This document shows, piece after piece, positions 42,975 to 52,021 of a DNA stretch of 64,000 nt. The DNA is from Paracoccus shanxieyensis. GTDB lineage: Bacteria; Pseudomonadota; Alphaproteobacteria; Rhodobacterales; Rhodobacteraceae. The DNA lies in contig NZ_WMII01000007.1 of NCBI RefSeq assembly GCF_009711265.1, positions 62,001 to 126,000 on the forward strand, in the 5' to 3' direction. The notes under the pieces were generated by a model, which searched no databases, had not been told where the DNA came from, and was given only the letters and a program-made list of their open reading frames with translations. Positions within the stretch are counted from its first letter, which is position 1. Each line of letters starts with the position of its first letter. Both the position numbers and the translations under genes were made by a program.

Positions 42975-45038
42975 TTAGCCGATCTTGCCCAGCACCGGCA
43001 TTCCCACCGCAGCCGTTTGCGGCGCGGCTGCGGGCTTTGCCGCGCCGTGCAGCGGGATCAGGGTCGCCTCTGCCGTGACCGGCGCGGCGGGCATATCGGT
43101 GGCCGCGTCGAAAAGGCCGTGCTGGGTCTTGTCCCAATAGAACGGCTTTCTGACCACCTCATAGATCGCTTTCCACGCAGCAAGGCAGCCCAGCGGGAAA
43201 TACAGATGCAGCATCGGCACCCACGGCATCAGATGGCGATGTTCGCGGCCCCGCACCGCCCAGAATGCCACGGCCCAGTTCAGCAGCTCGGAGGCCAGAA
43301 ACACCGTGAACAGCAGCGGGATCGCGTTGCCGCCAAGCTGGCCTGCCAGCGATTCCCGGATCGGATGCGGCAGGCCGAGGCTGAGCAGCCAGAAGCTCCA
43401 CAGGACCGGGGCCAGCAGATATTGCGACACCGAGGCCGCAAGCTGCACCTGCAGCCCGATAAAACGCCGCGCGCCCAGATCGCGCCACAGGGCCGCCGGG
43501 TCGCGCATATGCACGGCCCATGTCATCATGAAACCCTTGAGCCAGCGCGACCGCTGCTTGACCCATGGGATCATGCGGCAGTTGGCTTCCTCATGCGTAA
43601 CGGTGTCCAGCATTTCCGTGCGATAGCCGCGCCGGGTCAGACGCACGCCCAGATCGGCATCCTCGGTGACGTTCCATGCGTCCCAGGCACCGACTTTCTC
43701 AAGCAGGTCGCGGCGAAAGAACAGCGTCGTGCCGCCCAGCGGCACCACCAGATCCAGCGCCGCAGCCCCGGCCAGTGTGCCGCGGAACCACGCGGCATAT
43801 TCGATGGTGAACATCCGGGCCAGCCAGTTGGTGCGCGGATTGTAATAGTCCAGCACGCCCTGCAGGCAGGCCACATCGGGCGCGGCGAAATGAAAGCCGC
43901 GCGCCACCTTGTGCAACTGGTCAGGCTCGGGCCGGTCCTCGGCGTCCCAGACCCCGATGATCGAGCCACGGCAGAAATTCAGCGCATAGTTCAGCGCGCG
44001 CGGTTTGGTGCGGACCGGCCCGTCGGGCACCTTGACCACGCGCATCCAGCGCGGCAGCGTCGCCCCCTCCAGCGCCTCGCAGGTGATGCGGTCGGTCTCT
44101 TCGACCACGATCAGCACGTCCATCAGCTCGCGCGGATAGTCCAGCCGGGACAGCCGCCCGATCAGCCGGTCGGCGATATCCGCCTCGGCAAACATCGGCA
44201 CCATGACCGAGATGACCGGCAAGGCCCCCGACATCTCGGGCCGGGCAAGTTGGCCTGCGGCCACCGCGCGGGCAAGCGTCCGGTCCTGCGCCTGTTTGCG
44301 CAGGATCGCCTGAAAGGACAGAACCTTGAGCCCCATCGAGGCGACAAGCGAGAGCACCGCCCAGAAGGTCAGAACCCCGATCACCGCGACCGGCGCCAGC
44401 AACAGCCCCAAAAGCGTCGCGACGATCAGCGCGACGGCGATGCGGCCGGTCAGCCGTTCGTTGCGCGTGCGGCAGCTTTCGGCGGCAGGCACACGCATTT
44501 CGGCTTGGCGGATCATCTTGGTCTTGCGCGTGCGCAGAATCGCCTCGCGCGCCGAGGCTTCGGAACACAGCAACATGCGCACCGTGCCGAAATGTGCCGG
44601 CAATTGTGGCAGCAGCGCCTGAAACAGATCGGGGCGGGCGGTTGCCACGAAGGTGATGCCGCCGATGCGCCGCCACGGCACGACCCCTTCGGAAAGGCAC
44701 AGCCCCGCACCCATCGCATCGACAAGCCGCGGATCCGGCGGCATGGCGGCCAGATCAATGACCGAGGCGCGCCATTGCCGCGCCAGCGCGCGGGTCAGCG
44801 CCTCTTCCTCGACCCAGCCATGGGCCAGAAGGATTTCCCCCAGCCGCAGGGACTGGCGCTGGCGCATGACCAGAGCGCGCAGCAGGTGGCGGGGATCGAC
44901 GGCGCCATCCTCGATCAGGATCTGCCCAAGCGGGCGCAGGTCGCGGCCGGAAATGACCTGAGCCGGCGCAGGCGCGGACGGCGAAGGAGCCGCCTGCGGC
45001 ATCGTCGCGCGAAGCTTGGTGACTGCGTTGCTGGCCAT
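42975..45038 (-). CDS. Family 2 glycosyltransferase with N-terminal MshEN domain
   Basis: A 687-residue membrane GT2. Residues 36-59 and 65-88 are two 24-residue motifs separated by five residues ('PLGQILIEDGAVDPRHLL' and 'RLGEILLAHGWVEEEALTRA'), the layout of the c-di-GMP-binding MshEN domain. Two hydrophobic segments come next (~205-250). The GT2 domain has 'VISVMVPMFAEADIADRLIG', 'GVWDAEDRPEPDQ' (DxD-like), 'WNVTEDADLGVRLTRRGY' (ED) and 'VKQRSRWLKGFM' (QxxRW). C-terminal membrane helices complete a processive-synthase-like layout. NfrB of E. coli also combines GT2 with MshEN. The product is unknown. Confidence 0.88.
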   Translation of the reverse strand: MASNAVTKLRATMPQAAPSPSAPAPAQVISGRDLRPLGQILIEDGAVDPRHLLRALVMRQRQSLRLGEILLAHGWVEEEALTRALARQWRASVIDLAAMPPDPRLVDAMGAGLCLSEGVVPWRRIGGITFVATARPDLFQALLPQLPAHFGTVRMLLCSEASAREAILRTRKTKMIRQAEMRVPAAESCRTRNERLTGRIAVALIVATLLGLLLAPVAVIGVLTFWAVLSLVASMGLKVLSFQAILRKQAQDRTLARAVAAGQLARPEMSGALPVISVMVPMFAEADIADRLIGRLSRLDYPRELMDVLIVVEETDRITCEALEGATLPRWMRVVKVPDGPVRTKPRALNYALNFCRGSIIGVWDAEDRPEPDQLHKVARGFHFAAPDVACLQGVLDYYNPRTNWLARMFTIEYAAWFRGTLAGAAALDLVVPLGGTTLFFRRDLLEKVGAWDAWNVTEDADLGVRLTRRGYRTEMLDTVTHEEANCRMIPWVKQRSRWLKGFMMTWAVHMRDPAALWRDLGARRFIGLQVQLAASVSQYLLAPVLWSFWLLSLGLPHPIRESLAGQLGGNAIPLLFTVFLASELLNWAVAFWAVRGREHRHLMPWVPMLHLYFPLGCLAAWKAIYEVVRKPFYWDKTQHGLFDAATDMPAAPVTAEATLIPLHGAAKPAAAPQTAAVGMPVLGKIG

Positions 45039-45112
45039 GTCTGTCCCCTGTCTTGCTGCGCCACTAGAAGCACAGGACAGGTTAAGAACGGGTTAACCGC
45101 GCAGCCGCCGCT

Positions 45113-46258
45113 TCAGCGCCGCGCGCGCATCGCCTCGGCGAAGCGGTCGAACAGATAGGCGCTGTCCTGCGGGCCGGGGCTGGCCTCGGGGTGGTATTGC
45201 ACCGAGAAAACCGGCCGATCCGCCATGCGCAGCCCGCAATTGCTGCCGTCGAACAGGCTGACATGGGTTTCGATCACGCCCTCGGGCAGGGTCTGGGCAT
45301 CGACGGCGAAGCCGTGATTCATCGAGGTGATCTCGACCTTGCCGGTTTCCACGTCGCGGACCGGGTGATTCGCGCCGTGATGGCCGTGGCCCATCTTCAC
45401 GGTCTTGGCCCCCAGCGCCAAAGCCAGCATCTGATGGCCAAGGCAGATGCCGAAAATCGGCAGATCGCGGTTCAGCAATTCGCGGATCATCGGCACGGCA
45501 TAGGCGCCGGTCGCCGCCGGATCGCCGGGGCCGTTCGACAGGAATACGCCTTCGGGATCATGGGCCATCACCTCATCGGCGGTGGCGCTGGCGGGCAGCA
45601 CGATGACCTCGGCCCCGCTGCCCGCAAGCGAGCGCAGGATGTTGCGTTTCGCGCCGTAATCCAGCGCCACGACCTTGAACGGCTTCTGTTCTGCGGGCGC
45701 GCCGAACTGGCCGGGCCATTCCCACAGCCCTTCATCCCAGCGATAGCTTTGCCGGGTGGTCACGTCCTTGGCCAGATCCAGACCGACCAGACCCTGCCAG
45801 TCGCGCGCCTTGGCGACCATGGCGGCAATGTCGAAATTCCCTTGCGGATCATAGGCCAGGACGACATGCGGCGAGCCCTGCTGACGGATCGCGCGGGTCA
45901 GGCGGCGGGTGTCGATGCCGCCGATGCCGATGCGGCCGCGCCGGGCCATCCATTGCACCAGATCGTCGGTGGCGCGCCAGTTCGAGGGTTCGGTCGGATC
46001 CCATTTCACCACGATGCCCGAGGCGACCGGATCGCCCGCCTCGTCATCCTGTTCGGTCACGCCGGTATTGCCGACATGCGGGAAGGTGAAGGTGACGATC
46101 TGGCTGGCATAAGAGGGATCGGTCATGATCTCTTGATAGCCGGTCATCGCGGTGTTGAAGACCAGCTCGGCCACCACCTCGCCCGTGGCACCAAAGCCCT
46201 GGCCGTGGAAAACGGTGCCGTCGGCAAGCGCTAGACATGCGGTCGGTTTCTGGGCCAT
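45113..46258 (-). CDS. carA: Carbamoyl-phosphate synthase small subunit
   Basis: The glutaminase subunit (381 residues) of carbamoyl-phosphate synthase, supplying ammonia to CarB for arginine and pyrimidine synthesis. The N-terminal small-subunit domain begins 'CLALADGTVFHGQGFGA' and has 'NTAMTGYQEIMTDPSYASQI'. The class I amidotransferase domain has the nucleophile Cys in 'IFGICLGHQMLALALGAK', and the His-Glu pair in 'QYHPEASPGPQDS'. carB is not in the window. Confidence 0.97.
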   Translation of the reverse strand: MAQKPTACLALADGTVFHGQGFGATGEVVAELVFNTAMTGYQEIMTDPSYASQIVTFTFPHVGNTGVTEQDDEAGDPVASGIVVKWDPTEPSNWRATDDLVQWMARRGRIGIGGIDTRRLTRAIRQQGSPHVVLAYDPQGNFDIAAMVAKARDWQGLVGLDLAKDVTTRQSYRWDEGLWEWPGQFGAPAEQKPFKVVALDYGAKRNILRSLAGSGAEVIVLPASATADEVMAHDPEGVFLSNGPGDPAATGAYAVPMIRELLNRDLPIFGICLGHQMLALALGAKTVKMGHGHHGANHPVRDVETGKVEITSMNHGFAVDAQTLPEGVIETHVSLFDGSNCGLRMADRPVFSVQYHPEASPGPQDSAYLFDRFAEAMRARR

Positions 46259-46411
46259 CGTCGTGTCTCCGGGAATAAATCGGCGGGAAACTAGAAGCAG
46301 CGCAGGCAGGCGTCAAGGCCGCATGGCGGGAACTTTGCCGCAGGGGGCCGGGTTGACGCCGGGCGCGAAGCCTTAGACAAGCGCCGCCGGACCACAGCCC
46401 AAGGGGATGAC

Positions 46412-46876
46412 ATGGGATTGCGTGAACGCATCACCGCCGACACCAAGGACGCTATGAAGGCCAAGGACAGCGCGCGGCTGTCTACGCTGCGCCTGATTTC
46501 GGCCGCGATCAAGGATCGCGAGATCGCCGCGCGCGGCGAAGGCGGCGACGAGGCGGGGCTGAGCGATGCCGATCTGACGGCGATCCTGTCGAAGATGGTC
46601 AAGCAGCGTCAGGAATCTGCGAAAGCCTATGAAGAGGGTGGGCGGCTTGAACTGGCCGAACGCGAGCAGGCCGAGATCACCGTGATCCAAGGCTATCTGC
46701 CGCGTCAGCTGGACGCGGAAGAAACGCAGGCGGCCATTGATGCGGTGGTGTCGGATCTGGGCGCAAGCACGATCCGCGACATGGGACGCGTCATGGCGGA
46801 ACTGCGTGAGCGTCACGCGGGGCAGATGGATTTCGGCGCGGTCGGCCCGATGGTCAAGGACCGCCTGATGGCCTGA
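46412..46876 (+). CDS. GatB/YqeY domain-containing protein
   Basis: A 154-residue helical protein of the YqeY family, related to the tail domain of GatB. It starts 'LRERITADTKDAMKAKDSAR', has 'RLSTLRLISAAIKDREI' and 'ILSKMVKQRQESAKAYEEGG', and ends with 'DFGAVGPMVKDRLM'. Such stand-alone domains may bind tRNA, but the role is not established. It is divergent from carA, and a dispersed repeat lies beyond its 3' end. Confidence 0.93.
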   Translation: MGLRERITADTKDAMKAKDSARLSTLRLISAAIKDREIAARGEGGDEAGLSDADLTAILSKMVKQRQESAKAYEEGGRLELAEREQAEITVIQGYLPRQLDAEETQAAIDAVVSDLGASTIRDMGRVMAELRERHAGQMDFGAVGPMVKDRLMA

Positions 46877-46884
46877 CCTGCGGC

Positions 46885-46945
46885 AAGGGGGCGCTGCCCC
46901 CTTGGCCGCTGCGCGGCCCACCCCCGGGGTATTTTGAAAACAAGG
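46885..46945 (+). repeat. Dispersed GC-rich repeat (copy 3), convergent-gene terminator
   Basis: AAGGGGG-CGCTG-CCCCCTT is a 7-bp hairpin, followed by GGCCGC-TGC-GCGGCC and then CCCCCGGGGTATTTTGAAAA and CAAGGA. It fills the gap between yqeY and the sirtuin gene, which converge here, and matches the copies at 12.2, 30.8 and 63.2 kb. Confidence 0.7.
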
Positions 46946-46948
46946 ATC

Positions 46949-47638
46949 TTAGCCGTGTTCGGCGACGAGCTTGTCCACCCAATCGGGCACGGTTCGAGTG
47001 GCGGGGCCGACGAGGTGCTGGGTGAAGTCGCGGCTGGCCGTGGTCTGGGTCAGGTTCAGTTCGACCGTCTGCGCACCGCTGCGATGGGCGTGCTGGGCAA
47101 GGCCCGCCGCCGGATAGACCTGTCCCGACGTGCCGATGGCCGCAAAGATTTCCGCATCTTCGACCGCCTGCCAGATGTCTTCCATGTGATAGGGGATTTC
47201 GCCGAACCAGACGATATCCGGCCGTGTCGCGGGCTGGCCGCAGCCGGGGCAGGGGTCGGCTGCGCGCATGACCAGCGTGGCAGGCCAGCGATGGCCGCAG
47301 GCGGCGCAAAGCGCGCCCAGCAGGCGGCCATGCATATGGATGACATGGGGCGAGCCACCGCGTTCGTGCAGGTCGTCGACATTCTGGGTGATCAGCGTGA
47401 CCTGATGGTGGCGGGCCAGCCGCGCCAGCGCGCGATGCGCGGCATTGGGCTGGGCGCGGGCGGCATCGGCCCGGCGCTGATTATAGAAGCGGTGCACCAA
47501 TGCGGGATCGCGGCGGAAGCCCTGCGGGGTTGCCACATCCTCGATGCGGTGTTCCTCCCACAGGCCATCGGTCGCGCGGAAGGTCCGGATGCCGCTTTCC
47601 GCCGAGATCCCGGCACCGGTCAGGATGGCGATCCGCAT
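46949..47638 (-). CDS. Sirtuin NAD-dependent protein deacylase (CobB, class III type)
   Basis: A 229-residue sirtuin. It has 'AILTGAGISAESGIRTFR', 'TLITQNVDDLHERGG', the catalytic histidine in 'VIHMHGRLLGALCAACG', the zinc pairs CAAC and CPGC, and 'WFGEIPYHM'. 'HRFYNQRRADAARAQPNAAH' carries the Tyr-x-x-Arg pair that in SIRT5/CobB class III enzymes favours succinyl- or malonyl-lysine. Deacylation of acidic acyl groups is thus predicted. ATG 47638 trims a non-homologous extension. Confidence 0.92.
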   Translation of the reverse strand: MRIAILTGAGISAESGIRTFRATDGLWEEHRIEDVATPQGFRRDPALVHRFYNQRRADAARAQPNAAHRALARLARHHQVTLITQNVDDLHERGGSPHVIHMHGRLLGALCAACGHRWPATLVMRAADPCPGCGQPATRPDIVWFGEIPYHMEDIWQAVEDAEIFAAIGTSGQVYPAAGLAQHAHRSGAQTVELNLTQTTASRDFTQHLVGPATRTVPDWVDKLVAEHG

Positions 47639-47642
47639 CGTG

Positions 47643-47948
47643 TTACTTTGCGCAATAGGCCTCGGCGGTGTCGGCGAAGTTCTTGTAGCGGCCCCAGAAC
47701 GCGTTATCGGCATTCGATTTCGACATGCGCACATCCTGCGCCGAATCCGCATCCTTGAAGAACGCGGCCGCCCGGCGCTGGTCGGCGCGCGACAGCGTCA
47801 TGTCGGCGACCTGCTGAATGCAGTTGCAGAGCTGGCGGCTGGAGGCCGTGCGCTCGGACCGGTTGCAGGCGGAATCTATGGGGCCGGCAACGGCAAGCGG
47901 TGCGGTCAGCACCACCGCGGCCGCGGCGATCATCAGGCGGTTGAACAT
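47643..47948 (-). CDS. Small secreted protein of unknown function
   Basis: A 101-residue protein with a signal peptide (MFNRLMIAAAAVVLTAPLA, cleavage after 'AVAG'). The mature part has four cysteines ('DSACNRSERTASSRQLCNCI' and the C-terminal 'AYCAK'), which may form disulfides in the periplasm. I do not recognise a named family. It ends 4 bp before the sirtuin start on the same strand and may be cotranscribed. Confidence 0.75.
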   Translation of the reverse strand: MFNRLMIAAAAVVLTAPLAVAGPIDSACNRSERTASSRQLCNCIQQVADMTLSRADQRRAAAFFKDADSAQDVRMSKSNADNAFWGRYKNFADTAEAYCAK

Positions 47949-48110
47949 GGCTGTCTCCTCGGATTTTTCTTGCCCGTCGCGGCGGAGCTGATCGCCCTCG
48001 CATGGCCGCGTGTTGTTTCATGCGATGCTAGCAGAAAGCGGGCTTGCGCTCAATCGCGAGACCGTGACCAGAAATGGCGCGATGCGCCGGATCAGGCGCA
48101 ACATATGCGC

Positions 48111-48296
48111 TCAGGCCGGGCGGGGGGTGTATCCGGCGTCGCGAATCACCTGCGCTGCCCGTTCGTCGTCCAGCCCCTCGACCTGCACCGTATGGGTCGC
48201 CAGATCGGAGCTGGCCCGGCCGCCGGCTGTCGCGATGGCGTTTTCGATGGTTGCCGCGCAATGGCTGCAGCTCATGTCTTCGACCAGAAATCTCAT
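48111..48296 (-). CDS. Heavy-metal-associated (HMA) domain copper chaperone
   Basis: A 61-residue single HMA domain with the metal motif MSCSHC and the usual ferredoxin-like beta-alpha-beta pattern ('ATIENAIATAGG', 'THTVQVEG', 'AAQVIRDAGYTP'). It probably carries Cu(I). ATG 48296 has AAGG at a good distance; GTG 48299 is an alternative. A copper ATPase is not in the window. Confidence 0.9.
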   Translation of the reverse strand: MRFLVEDMSCSHCAATIENAIATAGGRASSDLATHTVQVEGLDDERAAQVIRDAGYTPRPA

Positions 48297-48394
48297 CACT
48301 TCGCCTTTTTCTTCCGCAGTAACCTGCCTATGATTGCGGCAAGCCGTGCAGGCCGCATGGTCTTCTTTCCATAATTGCCAGATCAGGATGCCCC

Positions 48395-49294
48395 ATGGGT
48401 AGCGAGAATTTTCGTGCCGCGTTGCTGATGATCGCCTCGATGGTGTTTTTCGCCTTCGAGGACATGTTCATCAAGCTGCTGACGGCACAGATGCCCTATG
48501 CGCAGGTTTTGGGGCTGATCGGGGTGATCGGCGGGCTGAGTTTCTGGGCGGTGCTGCGGCTGCGGGGCGGGCGGCTGTTCACTCGCGATCTGTGCAATCC
48601 GGCGCTGGTGCTGCGCAATCTGGGCGAGGCCCTGGGCTCGGTGCTGTTTGTCAGCGCGCTGGCCTTGGGGGAACTGGCCCCGACCGCAGCCATCATGCAG
48701 GCGCTGCCTTTGGTCATCGTCATGGGCGCTGCGCTGTTTCTGGGCGAGCCTGTGGGCTGGCGGCGCTGGTCCGCGATCGGGGCCGGGTTTTTCGGGGTTT
48801 TGCTGGTGATCCGGCCCGGAATCGACGGCTTTTCGGCGACATCGCTGCTGGCCCTGCTGGCGGTCCTGTGCTTTGCCGCGCGCGATATCGTCACGCGCCG
48901 GGTGCCGGCACATGTGCATTCGCTGCAGCTTTCCGCCTCGGCCTTTCTGGGGCTGGCGCTGGTTTCGATCCCGATGGCGCTGGTTCTGGGGCAGCGGCCG
49001 GTGCTGCCGGATGCGTGGCAATGGCTGCAGGTCGCGGGCTGCCTGACCGTGGGAGTGCTGGGTTATGGGCTGCTGGTTTCGGCCACCCGGCTGGGCGAGG
49101 CCTCGGCCTTGGCGCCTTATCGCTATGTCCGGCTGGTCTTTGCCCTGGTGCTGGCGCTGATCGTGTTTCACGAACGCCCCGATACGCTGACGCTTTTGGG
49201 TGCGGCGGTGATCGTTGCCTCGGGGGCCTATGCGATGTGGCGCGAAGCGCTGTTGCGTCGGCGCATCCGGCGTGCGGCGGGATTGATCGCCTGA
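48395..49294 (+). CDS. DMT superfamily transporter (EamA type)
   Basis: A 299-residue inner-membrane protein with ten predicted helices in two EamA repeats. The first repeat has 'AALLMIASMVFFAFEDMFIK' and 'ELAPTAAIMQALPLVIVMGA', the second 'HSLQLSASAFLGLALVSIPM' and 'ASALAPYRYVRLVFALVLAL'. Such proteins export amino acids or related metabolites. The substrate cannot be inferred. lepA starts 60 bp downstream on the same strand. Confidence 0.9.
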   Translation: MGSENFRAALLMIASMVFFAFEDMFIKLLTAQMPYAQVLGLIGVIGGLSFWAVLRLRGGRLFTRDLCNPALVLRNLGEALGSVLFVSALALGELAPTAAIMQALPLVIVMGAALFLGEPVGWRRWSAIGAGFFGVLLVIRPGIDGFSATSLLALLAVLCFAARDIVTRRVPAHVHSLQLSASAFLGLALVSIPMALVLGQRPVLPDAWQWLQVAGCLTVGVLGYGLLVSATRLGEASALAPYRYVRLVFALVLALIVFHERPDTLTLLGAAVIVASGAYAMWREALLRRRIRRAAGLIA

Positions 49295-49354
49295 GCGGCG
49301 GATTGCGCGAAATCTCTGGCGAGCGCGCGAAACCCCCTGTATAGCCCGGCCATC

Positions 49355-51154
49355 ATGACCGAGCTTGACCTGATCCGCAATTTCTCCATCGTGGCGCATA
49401 TCGACCACGGCAAATCCACGTTGGCCGACCGGCTGATCCAGATGACGGGCACGGTCGCCGAACGCGACATGAAGGCCCAGCTGCTGGACAGCATGGATAT
49501 CGAGCGCGAGCGGGGCATCACCATCAAGGCCAACACCGTGCGGATCGACTATCCGGCGAAGGACGGCAAGCGCTATGTCCTGAACCTGATCGACACGCCC
49601 GGCCATGTCGACTTCGCCTATGAGGTCAGCCGCTCGATGCGCGCGGTCGAAGGCTCGCTTCTGGTCGTCGATGCCTCGCAGGGCGTCGAGGCGCAGACGC
49701 TGGCCAATGTCTATCAGGCGATCGACGCAGGCCACGAGATCGTGCCGGTGCTGAACAAGATCGATCTGCCCGCCGCCGAACCCGAGCGCGTCAAGGCCAA
49801 TATCGAGGAAGTCATCGGCATCGATGCACAGGATGCGATCCCGATCTCGGCCAAGACCGGGCTTGGCATTCCCGATGTGCTGGAAGCCATCGTCACCCGC
49901 CTGCCTGCGCCCAAGGGTGACCGCAATGCGCCGCTGAAGGCGATGCTGGTCGATTCATGGTATGACGCCTATCTGGGCGTGGTCGTCATGATCCGCGTCA
50001 TGGATGGCGTGGTGAAAAAGGGCGAGCGCATCAAGATGATGCAGACCGGCGCGGTCTATGGCATCGACAAGCTGGCCGTGCTGCGTCCGCAGATGCAGGA
50101 CATTGCCGAGCTTGGCCCGGGTGAGATCGGCGTGTTCACCGCCTCGATCAAGCAGGTGCGCGACACCCGCGTCGGCGACACCATCACGCATGAGAAAAAA
50201 GGCACCGATACGCCGCTGCCGGGCTTCAAGCCGGCTCAGCCGGTGGTGTTCTGTGGTCTGTTCCCGGTCGATGCCAATGATTTCGAGGCTCTGCGTGACG
50301 CCATCGAGAAGTTGGCGCTGAACGATGCAAGCTTCAGCTATGAGATGGAGACCTCGGCCGCGCTTGGCTTCGGTTTCCGCTGCGGCTTCCTTGGGCTTTT
50401 GCACCTTGAGGTGATCCGCGACCGGCTGGAACGCGAATACGATCTGGACCTGATCACCACCGCGCCCAGCGTGGTCTTCAAGCTGCACATGAAGGATGGC
50501 GAGGTGCGCGACCTGCACAACCCCGCCGACATGCCCGACCTGACCTATGTCGACCATATCGAAGAACCGCGCATCAAGGCCACGATCATGGTGCCGGACG
50601 AATATCTGGGCGATGTGCTGAAGCTGTGTCAGGACCGCCGCGGCATCCAGATGGACCTGACCTATGCGGGCAACCGGGCCATGGTGGTCTATGACCTGCC
50701 GCTGGCCGAGGTGGTCTTCGATTTCTATGACCGGCTGAAATCCGTCACCAAGGGCTATGCCAGCTTCGACTATCAGATCAGCGAATACCGCGAGGATTTT
50801 CTGGTCAAGATGTCGATCCTTGTGAACGACGAACCCGTGGACGCGCTGTCGATCATGGTGCATCGCGACCGCGCGGAATCGCGTGGCCGGGTCATGGTCG
50901 AAAAGCTGAAAGAGCTGATCCCGCGCCACATGTTCAAGATCCCGATTCAGGCGGCCATCGGCGCGCGGGTGATTGCGCGCGAAACGCTGTCGGCGATGCG
51001 CAAGGACGTGACCGCGAAATGCTATGGCGGCGATGCCACCCGCAAAAAGAAGCTGCTGGAAAAGCAGAAGGCCGGGAAAAAGAAGATGCGGCAGTTCGGC
51101 AAGGTCGAAATCCCGCAGACAGCCTTCATTCAGGCGCTGAAAATGGACAACTGA
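49355..51154 (+). CDS. lepA: Elongation factor 4 (LepA)
   Basis: Ribosome-associated GTPase of 599 residues, the usual LepA length. G motifs are '[19 protein letters not shown]' (P-loop), '[15 protein letters not shown]' (switch I), '[15 protein letters not shown]' (G3) and '[11 protein letters not shown]' (G4). The LepA-specific C-terminal domain ends '[20 protein letters not shown]'. TATAGC at 49340-49345 ends nine bases before the ATG, so the transcript leader is very short. An intrinsic terminator follows. Confidence 0.97.
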   Translation: MTELDLIRNFSIVAHIDHGKSTLADRLIQMTGTVAERDMKAQLLDSMDIERERGITIKANTVRIDYPAKDGKRYVLNLIDTPGHVDFAYEVSRSMRAVEGSLLVVDASQGVEAQTLANVYQAIDAGHEIVPVLNKIDLPAAEPERVKANIEEVIGIDAQDAIPISAKTGLGIPDVLEAIVTRLPAPKGDRNAPLKAMLVDSWYDAYLGVVVMIRVMDGVVKKGERIKMMQTGAVYGIDKLAVLRPQMQDIAELGPGEIGVFTASIKQVRDTRVGDTITHEKKGTDTPLPGFKPAQPVVFCGLFPVDANDFEALRDAIEKLALNDASFSYEMETSAALGFGFRCGFLGLLHLEVIRDRLEREYDLDLITTAPSVVFKLHMKDGEVRDLHNPADMPDLTYVDHIEEPRIKATIMVPDEYLGDVLKLCQDRRGIQMDLTYAGNRAMVVYDLPLAEVVFDFYDRLKSVTKGYASFDYQISEYREDFLVKMSILVNDEPVDALSIMVHRDRAESRGRVMVEKLKELIPRHMFKIPIQAAIGARVIARETLSAMRKDVTAKCYGGDATRKKKLLEKQKAGKKKMRQFGKVEIPQTAFIQALKMDN

Positions 51155-51157
51155 AAC

Positions 51158-51179
51158 GGGGCGCTGCGGCGCCCTTTTT
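51158..51179 (+). terminator. Intrinsic terminator after lepA
   Basis: GGGCGC (51159-51164) and GCGCCC (51169-51174) form a stem with a TGCG loop, followed by TTTTT at 51175-51179. Confidence 0.8.
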
Positions 51180-51220
51180 CATGGCCGCGCGGCTGTCCCG
51201 CCCGTCATGGCTTTACGGCC

Positions 51221-51249
51221 AAAAGCCCCGCAACATCGGTTGCAGGGCT
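51221..51249 (-). terminator. Intrinsic terminator after the first entericidin-like gene
   Basis: On the minus strand AGCCCTGCAAC and GTTGCGGGGCT pair over 11 bp (one G-U) around a CGAT loop, followed by a run of T. It ends transcription of the 51.3-51.5 kb gene. Confidence 0.75.
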
Positions 51250-51283
51250 GCCCGTCAGATCACGTCAGATCAAGGCGTTCGGT

Positions 51284-51523
51284 TCAGAAGCCGCCGGGGC
51301 CGGGGCTGTAAGGCGCGGCCGTCCCGGTCGCGCCATAGGCGGCACCGCCCGGCGCGACATAGGGCTGGCCGGGGGTCTGGCCCATCTGGGTCTGGGTATT
51401 GGCCGACTGTTCCGTCAGAAGCGCACCTGCCGACTGCATGTCACGGCCCGCGCCCTGCATGGTTTCACAGGCAGACACGGCCATCAGCCCGATCAGCGGT
51501 GCGAATTGAAGCATCCGTCCCAT
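51284..51523 (-). CDS. Entericidin-like lipoprotein with a long C-terminal tail
   Basis: A 79-residue lipoprotein. The first ~33 residues match entericidin A/B proteins: signal ending 'LMAVSACETMQGAGRDMQSA', with the lipid-bearing Cys19. The tail is rich in Gly, Pro, Gln, Ala and Tyr ('QPYVAPGGAAYGATGTAAP') and is not part of standard entericidins. Entericidins are small envelope lipoproteins linked to stress and lysis control. A second, shorter family member lies 250 bp upstream on the same strand. Confidence 0.8.
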   Translation of the reverse strand: MGRMLQFAPLIGLMAVSACETMQGAGRDMQSAGALLTEQSANTQTQMGQTPGQPYVAPGGAAYGATGTAAPYSPGPGGF

Positions 51524-51723
51524 TTTTTGTCCTTTCTTGACTGCTCTTTTGCGGCGAATCTAATTCAGGCTGGATTTGTCTGCTGCTCACGGAAGCGCGA
51601 GAATCAGAAGACACGCGATTATCGGCGGAAATCCACCGATATTTCTCTATGCCGATCGGGCGGCGGATGGAATATTTCCCGTGATCCCACGACATTAAAA
51701 TGCCGTGTATTCAACAGCGGGTA

Positions 51724-51752
51724 TGAAAAAAGGCGACCCGAAGGCCGCCTTG
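51724..51752 (-). terminator. Intrinsic terminator after the second entericidin-like gene
   Basis: On the minus strand AAGGCG pairs with CGCCTT around a ten-base loop GCCTTCGGGT, followed by TTTTTT. It lies about 20 bp beyond the 48-residue entericidin stop. Confidence 0.7.
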
Positions 51753-51771
51753 TGGTCATGCAGGGGGTGGA

Positions 51772-51918
51772 TTACATCCCTTGCTGGACCTCTTGGCTTT
51801 CGCGCGAAACGGCGGTGCCAGCGGCCTGCATGTCACGGCCTGCACCCTGAACGGTTTCGCACGCGGCCAGCGCCATCAGGGCAAGAATAGGGGTCAGCTT
51901 CATAACGCGACGCATCAT
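51772..51918 (-). CDS. Entericidin A/B family lipoprotein, 48 residues
   Basis: A very short lipoprotein gene. The translation begins MMRRVMKLTPILALMALAAC, with lipid-bearing Cys20, then 'ETVQGAGRDMQAAG', the entericidin core, and a short polar tail ending 'QEVQQGM'. A GGAG lies seven bases before the first ATG, and an intrinsic terminator follows, so it forms a complete monocistronic unit. The core is almost the same as in the 79-residue neighbour, pointing to tandem duplication. Stretch 51524-51771 otherwise holds only promoter-like AT-rich DNA. Confidence 0.88.
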   Translation of the reverse strand: MMRRVMKLTPILALMALAACETVQGAGRDMQAAGTAVSRESQEVQQGM

Positions 51919-52021
51919 TGGAACTCCTGCGGTTTGTGTCTGCGAGGTAACGTCATGAAACCGCCGACAGTTCCAGCGCGAATTAGCTTTTGGTTAATGA
52001 AATCCTGCCACTGTGTCCGGC

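Noticed and set aside
39943-43137. A 1064-codon open frame antisense to glnE
   Set aside because: Its translation is Arg/Gln/Gly-rich without domain motifs, while the plus strand encodes a complete GlnE with both nucleotidyltransferase signatures. Long antisense frames are expected at this GC content.
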